Below, piece by piece: positions 59,655-64,000 of a stretch of 64,000 nt of DNA. The position numbers and the translations under genes are program-made. Positions within the stretch are counted from its first letter, which is position 1. Each line of letters opens with the position of its first letter. The stretch comes from Chryseobacterium sp. 52 (GTDB lineage: Bacteria > Bacteroidota > Bacteroidia > Flavobacteriales > Weeksellaceae): contig NZ_PEEX01000001.1 of the NCBI RefSeq assembly GCF_002754245.1, positions 4,506,001-4,570,000 of the forward strand. The letters run 5' to 3'. The notes under the pieces are model-generated. The model did no database searches. It worked only from the letters and a program-made list of their open reading frames with translations, and was not told the DNA's origin.

Positions 59655-61118
59655 TTAAAGTTCTTTTCTTAATCTCGCAACCGGAATATTAAGCTGTTCA
59701 CGATACTTAGCGATCGTTCTCCTGGCAATATTATATCCCTGTTCTTTCAGGATCACTACCAGTGCATCATCTGTAAGAGGTTTTCTTTTGTTCTCCTTCC
59801 CGATCACTTCCTGAAGATGGGTTTTGATCTCTTTAGTAGAGACTTCTTCACCATCATCATTAGTCAGACTGTCGGAGAAAAGATCTTTCAGATAAACAAT
59901 TCCGTTGGATGTATCGGCATATTTACTTTTTACTACCCTTGAAATGGTAGAAATATCAAAGCCTGTAATATCTGCAACATCTTTCAGGATCATAGGTTTC
60001 AGAGATTTTTCGTCACCTGTGATAAAATAATCCTTCTGGAATTTCACAATAGCTGTAATTGTTTGCAGTAAGGTATTCTGACGTTGGTTAATGGCATCTA
60101 TATACCATTTTGCCGCATCTAATTTCTGCTTGATAAACAATGCCGCCTGTTTATGTTCAGAAGAGTTTTTATCGTGAGAATAAGTGGTCAGAATATCTTT
60201 ATATTCTTCAGAAACTCTTAAAGTCGGTGCATTTTTACTGTTAAGCATTGGAATAACCAGCCCATCTTTCACCTGGATCACAAAATCCGGAATAATTTCC
60301 TGATTAATCGTGATGGTCTGTGTATCGAAGTTCCCTCCTACTTTCGGGGAAAGTTTAGAGATTTCTTCTAGGGCATCTTTAAGATCTTCTTCTTCTATAT
60401 CATACTTCTGAATGATCTTGTTGTAATGCTTATTGGTAAGGGCATCAAACTGATGTCTTAAGATACTGGCAGCAAGGGAAACCGCTTTATCAGAGCTTAC
60501 TTTTTTCTCAATCTGAAGTAATAAACATTCCTGAAGGCCTCTTGCTCCAACCCCTGATGGATCAAGCTTCTGGATATAGTTCTCCAAGATATCTTCAACT
60601 TTTTCTTTGGTGGTATAGATCCCCTGCGAGAAAGCCAAATCATCTACGATAGCTTTGATCTCTCTCCTCAAGTATCCATCTGTATCCAGATTTCCGATCA
60701 CATATTCTGCAATCTTCTCGTCTTCATCACTGATGTTCACCAAATGGATCTGTTCCAGCAGATAGTCATATAAAGACTGTCCTTCTGTCAGAAGGCTTTC
60801 GTTATCGAACTCTTCGTCGTCCGGAGAATAGTTGCTGGATGCCGTTTTATAGTTGGGTTCGTCATCGTAGATATACTCGTTGACGTCAAAATCTGTTTCA
60901 ATACTTGCTGTTCCTTCATCCTGATAAGCATCTTCAAGAGAAGAAAATTCGTCTTCTTTAGAATCTTCTTTTACAATTTCCAAAGCAGGATTCTCTTCTA
61001 GCTCTCTCTCCAGCTCCTCTTCGAATTCCAATGTATGAAGCTGGATAAGCTTCATCAACTGGATCTGCTGAGGTGCCAGCTTCTGTCCTAACTTGAGTTG
61101 TAAGTGTTGTTTAAGCAT
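59655..61118 (-). CDS. rpoN: RNA polymerase sigma-54 factor
   Basis: Sigma-54 of 487 residues. The N-terminal activator-interacting region (about 1-50, LKLGQKLAPQQIQLMKLIQLHTLEFEEEL-like; only short part cited) is followed by an acidic linker (55-120), the core-binding domain and a helix-turn-helix. The C-terminal RpoN box occurs as ARRTIAKYRE, near residue 470. It directs transcription from -24/-12 promoters with bacterial enhancer-binding proteins. None of those activators is encoded in the window. Confidence 0.96.
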   Translation of the reverse strand: MLKQHLQLKLGQKLAPQQIQLMKLIQLHTLEFEEELERELEENPALEIVKEDSKEDEFSSLEDAYQDEGTASIETDFDVNEYIYDDEPNYKTASSNYSPDDEEFDNESLLTEGQSLYDYLLEQIHLVNISDEDEKIAEYVIGNLDTDGYLRREIKAIVDDLAFSQGIYTTKEKVEDILENYIQKLDPSGVGARGLQECLLLQIEKKVSSDKAVSLAASILRHQFDALTNKHYNKIIQKYDIEEEDLKDALEEISKLSPKVGGNFDTQTITINQEIIPDFVIQVKDGLVIPMLNSKNAPTLRVSEEYKDILTTYSHDKNSSEHKQAALFIKQKLDAAKWYIDAINQRQNTLLQTITAIVKFQKDYFITGDEKSLKPMILKDVADITGFDISTISRVVKSKYADTSNGIVYLKDLFSDSLTNDDGEEVSTKEIKTHLQEVIGKENKRKPLTDDALVVILKEQGYNIARRTIAKYREQLNIPVARLRKEL

Positions 61119-61236
61119 ATTAGTCTTTGTGTTTTAACATAACATATTCCACGAATTTAATAAATTAATTCGAGAAAAAACACATTTAGCATGATTTTTG
61201 CATTATACTTAATAACATAATAAACTATTAGAAAAT

Positions 61237-61270
61237 AAAAAAGCCTTAATTTTTACATTAAGGCTTTTTT
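61237..61270 (-). terminator. Terminator after asnS
   Basis: AAAAAAGCCTTAAT / ATTAAGGCTTTTTT, 14-bp perfect stem with a 6-base loop, and T-rich on the minus side. It lies 8 bases past the asnS stop. Confidence 0.9.
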
Positions 61271-61277
61271 TATTGAT

Positions 61278-62726
61278 CTAGAATTCAGCGCTTTTCGGTG
61301 TTCTAGGGAAAGGAATCACATCTCTGATATTGGTCATTCCTGTTACAAAAAGAACCAGTCTTTCCAATCCTAATCCAAAACCTGCATGCGGTACAGAACC
61401 GAACCTTCGGGTATCAAGGTACCACCACAGTTCATGCTCATCTACATGCATATCTGCCATTTTCTGTTTTAATACATCTAATCTTGCTTCTCTTTCAGAT
61501 CCTCCGATGATTTCTCCGATTCCCGGGAAAAGAACGTCCATTGCTGCAACGGTCTTATTGTCATCATTCAGCTTCATATAGAATGCTTTGATTTCTTTCG
61601 GGTAGTCAAATAATACAACCGGGCATTCGAAGTGTTTTTCAACCAAAAATCTTTCGTGTTCAGACTGAAGGTCAGTTCCCCATTCTTCGATAGGATACTG
61701 GAATTTTCCTTTTTTATTTTCTTTTGAGTTCAATAAGATCTCAATTGCTTCTGTATAGCTTACTCTCTTGAAACGTTTGGCAATAACATTTTCTAATTTT
61801 TCAATAAGACCTTCTTTCGCTCTGTCTTTTTCAGGTTTCGATTTTTGCTCTTCTGCAAAACGCTTGTCTAAGAAATCAAGATCATCTTTACAGTTTTCTA
61901 AAACATATTGAATCACATACTTTAGGAAATCTTCTGCTAAGTCGATGTTATCTTCAAGGTTATTGAAAGCCACTTCAGGCTCCACCATCCAGAATTCTGC
62001 AAGGTGACGGGTTGTGTTAGAGTTTTCAGCACGGAAAGTAGGTCCGAAAGTATAAATTCTTCCCAATCCCATGGCTGCAGTCTCCCCTTCAAGCTGTCCG
62101 GAAACCGTTAAGTTTGTTTTCTTTCCAAAGAAATCCTGTGCAAAATCTATTTCCCCATCTTCTCCTCTTGGAATATTGTTCAGATCAAAGTTGGTTACCC
62201 CAAACATTTCACCTGCTCCTTCTGCATCAGCTCCCGTAATAACAGGTGTATTGATATAGAAGAATTGATTTTTGTTAAAGAATGAATGCACAGCAAAACT
62301 CACGGCATGACGCACTCTGAAAACAGCTCCAAATAAATTGGTTCTGAATCTTAAATGGGCCTGATCTCTTAAAACTTCCAATGAATGTTTCTTTGGTTGT
62401 AAGATCGTTTTATCTCTTTCTTCTGTAAAGTTATCTCCTAAAATAATAATTTTTTTAGCAACAATTTCCACAGTCTGTCCAGCTCCCTGACTTTCTACCA
62501 CTTCCCCTACTATTTTAAGAGAACTGGCTGTACTTATTTTGCTAATGATTTCTTCACTAAAATTTTCAAAATCAACAACTATCTGCAAATTATTAATTGT
62601 AGAACCATCATTAAGCGCAATAAAGCGATTTGAACGGAAAGCTCTTACCCAACCGTAAACTGTAATGTCATGATGTAATACTTTTTTGTAATCCTGTAGG
62701 ATTTCTTTAATCGTCTGCTTTTTCAT
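61278..62726 (-). CDS. asnS: Asparagine--tRNA ligase
   Basis: Class IIb synthetase of 482 residues from [12 protein letters not shown]. An N-terminal OB-fold anticodon-binding domain ([17 protein letters not shown]) precedes the catalytic core with motif 2 ([19 protein letters not shown]) and motif 3 ([10 protein letters not shown]). An in-frame ATG 102 bases upstream was rejected: a perfect -7 promoter box lies between it and the chosen start, and the extra residues are not typical of AsnRS. Confidence 0.96.
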   Translation of the reverse strand: MKKQTIKEILQDYKKVLHHDITVYGWVRAFRSNRFIALNDGSTINNLQIVVDFENFSEEIISKISTASSLKIVGEVVESQGAGQTVEIVAKKIIILGDNFTEERDKTILQPKKHSLEVLRDQAHLRFRTNLFGAVFRVRHAVSFAVHSFFNKNQFFYINTPVITGADAEGAGEMFGVTNFDLNNIPRGEDGEIDFAQDFFGKKTNLTVSGQLEGETAAMGLGRIYTFGPTFRAENSNTTRHLAEFWMVEPEVAFNNLEDNIDLAEDFLKYVIQYVLENCKDDLDFLDKRFAEEQKSKPEKDRAKEGLIEKLENVIAKRFKRVSYTEAIEILLNSKENKKGKFQYPIEEWGTDLQSEHERFLVEKHFECPVVLFDYPKEIKAFYMKLNDDNKTVAAMDVLFPGIGEIIGGSEREARLDVLKQKMADMHVDEHELWWYLDTRRFGSVPHAGFGLGLERLVLFVTGMTNIRDVIPFPRTPKSAEF

Positions 62727-62764
62727 TTGTTGATTATAAATTTTCTTATAAAAATTAACGTCTG

Positions 62765-62772
62765 CAAAGTTA
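62765..62772 (-). promoter_or_regulatory. asnS -7 promoter box
   Basis: TAACTTTG on the minus strand, a full TAnnTTTG match, 38 bases before the chosen asnS start; TTG lies 13 bases further upstream, closer than the usual -33 spacing. Confidence 0.55.
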
Positions 62773-62862
62773 CAAAAAAACAGCGCAACTTGAAGATTAC
62801 GCTGTCTTTTTAAAAAATCATTTATCAAAATAGATCACCAAAAACTATGCTCTAAATATTAT

Positions 62863-63462
62863 TTAATTAAAGAATATGGTCTTTTTTCTCACTTTTCCGT
62901 TTCGGATTTTCCAGGCGTGATAGGAACTCGGTACGTCATATTGCCATTTTGGAAGCAGCAAAACAATTAAAATCACGTCAATATGAGAGACAAATCCCAA
63001 TCCTACTGTAAGATAAAATGCCCATCCTGCCTGTTGAAAGCCGATTAAATAAGTAAAAGCAATCAGCAGACTCAGCCCCCACATTTTTGATACAAAAGCA
63101 TGAGTACAGGTTTCTTTACCAAATTTCCAGATACTGACAATATAGCAAAGTGCCTCCATGACGAAAATTAAAAGAATTCCCTGCCATTCATTTTTAATTA
63201 ATTCAGGGTTCAGAAAATAGGCTGCAAACCCTAATGAAAGCCAGAAAATCAGATCTGTCTGGCTGTCTAATCTTCTTAATTTCTCTGATGAAACCCCTAC
63301 TTTTCGTGCAATAATTCCATCGAATATATCGGTTAACAATCCGAAATACATGAGTCCTAAAATTAAGAATCTTGATTCTGTGCCTTTGAAATAGGCTAAA
63401 GAAATAATAATTGGTGCCAGAATGAATCTTATGGCGATTAAAATATAAGGTATTGTTTTCAT
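62863..63462 (-). CDS. CDP-alcohol phosphatidyltransferase family protein
   Basis: Integral membrane enzyme of 199 residues with about six helices, joining an alcohol to a CDP-activated lipid. The metal site D45-x2-DG-x2-AR-x8-L-x3-D66-x3-D70 keeps all four aspartates, but the usual glycine after AR-x8 is leucine (Leu62). The product cannot be told. It overlaps the next upstream gene by 4 bases, so the two are coupled, although that neighbour is a surface-repeat protein with no obvious link to lipid synthesis. Confidence 0.82.
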   Translation of the reverse strand: MKTIPYILIAIRFILAPIIISLAYFKGTESRFLILGLMYFGLLTDIFDGIIARKVGVSSEKLRRLDSQTDLIFWLSLGFAAYFLNPELIKNEWQGILLIFVMEALCYIVSIWKFGKETCTHAFVSKMWGLSLLIAFTYLIGFQQAGWAFYLTVGLGFVSHIDVILIVLLLPKWQYDVPSSYHAWKIRNGKVRKKTIFFN

Positions 63463-64000
63463 GACTTTTTATTTTTAAAATTCCAATTGATTAAAGGAAA
63501 TTTTCTTCTTTCATTTTCATTCCAAAAACCAATCTGTATTCCTCTTGAATCTTTACACACATTAATCAAAGCAACCTGAACACCCCTGCATTTTCTACTT
63601 ACATTCGCAAAAGTAGATATGGCAACCCCTTTTGTAGTATGATGAAAATTATACAATGGCGAAACAGCAACTCCATTGATAACTGATGGTGCACTGATAT
63701 TGCTTGACACACTTACTTCCAATCCGTTAGTAACCGTCGGCTCCATGTTGATTATGGATAGCTGCATTCCGTTAATTGTATTCATTTTAGCAGGTAAAGG
63801 TTCTAAACCAATATCATTCATTGCCCAATTATCAATGGATGTAATATTAACAAGCAGTAACGCAGGAAAGAAAATTCCCAAACCATTAAATCCCAATCCA
63901 ACCCCATTAACTTTTTTAGGCTGTATTTCATTATCGATTTCATCATAATATTTAATAAGCATTCCATTAACATTTTTAGTTTCTTTCGAAGGCGAAAAAG
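63459..64000 (-). CDS. LA_2272-like surface-repeat protein, partial
   Basis: C-terminal part of a protein whose frame stays open to the right edge of the window, so the true start is outside; an internal ATG at 63962 is probably not the start. The visible 180 residues consist of repeats of about 20-25 residues with the pattern NGxxxSxxxN (NGMQLSIINM, NGLEVSVSSN, NGVAVSPLYN, KGVAISTFAN, RGVQVALINV, RGIQIGFWNE) and end in FPLINWNFKNKKS. This resembles the LA_2272 surface-repeat family, predicted to be beta-helical or barrel-like. Function unknown. Confidence 0.7.
   Translation of the reverse strand, partial: FSPSKETKNVNGMLIKYYDEIDNEIQPKKVNGVGLGFNGLGIFFPALLLVNITSIDNWAMNDIGLEPLPAKMNTINGMQLSIINMEPTVTNGLEVSVSSNISAPSVINGVAVSPLYNFHHTTKGVAISTFANVSRKCRGVQVALINVCKDSRGIQIGFWNENERRKFPLINWNFKNKKS

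Noticed and set aside
62727..62828. 34-residue N-terminal extension of AsnRS
   Set aside because: The likely promoter lies inside this stretch and the residues do not resemble known AsnRS N termini.

Overview
The window reads as chromosome from a Chryseobacterium-like member of the Weeksellaceae (Bacteroidota, Flavobacteriia). The evidence is low G+C, no Shine-Dalgarno sequences before most starts, promoters of the TAnnTTTG type (clear before rnpB, glyA, asnS, a DUF1573 gene and two fibre-like operons), an Oar-like TonB-dependent receptor, a type IX secretion sorting domain, a chromosomal subclass B1 metallo-beta-lactamase, and a class A RNase P RNA. No tRNA, rRNA, insertion sequence, CRISPR array or integrase was seen.

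Layout. 1-11.2 kb (minus): one capsule or O-antigen operon. It holds a WbpM-like dehydratase, Wza and Wzc export proteins, and a WbpA-WbpE-WbpD-WbpB set predicted to make a UDP-2,3-diacetamido-glucuronic acid type sugar. An L-2-hydroxyglutarate oxidase lies inside the set and a PIG-L deacetylase follows it. 11.5-13.3 kb: recX and glyA. 13.4-17.0 kb: an arsenic operon (arsR, DUF6428, thioredoxin-type arsenate reductase, acr3) with operator-like palindromes, preceded by a thioredoxin-reductase-like gene. 17.1-19.5 kb: a B1 metallo-beta-lactamase lipoprotein and a GT39-type glycosyltransferase. 19.6-24.6 kb: a MacAB-like ABC efflux operon containing a four-helix-bundle gene with no usable start codon. 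25.0-28.2 kb: nrdB, a small monooxygenase-like gene, and nrdA.

28.4-33.6 kb (plus): two co-oriented operons of exported proteins, three tandem phage tail-collar-like proteins and then a related short protein plus an L-type-lectin-like protein. Both operons start from promoters with the same two upstream motifs at identical spacing. 33.8-37.0 kb: Oar-like receptor. 37.5-39.6 kb: T9SS leucine-rich protein. 39.7-48.5 kb: housekeeping genes (DUF72, HD hydrolase, alpha/beta hydrolase, ribokinase, DUF4241, GIY-YIG, valS, DUF1573). 48.6 kb: PPK2.

49.6-56.2 kb (plus): the most striking region. Five nearly identical small lipoproteins (L) alternate with eight exported proteins of about 180 residues (S) in the order LSS-LSS-LS-LSS-LS, with L and the following S almost touching. 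No family is recognised for either; this is the best candidate for an undescribed system. It is followed by rnpB (minus), an ECF sigma factor with an overlapping membrane protein gene, an acyl-CoA synthetase, rpoN, asnS, a CDP-alcohol phosphatidyltransferase, and a partial surface-repeat protein running off the right edge.
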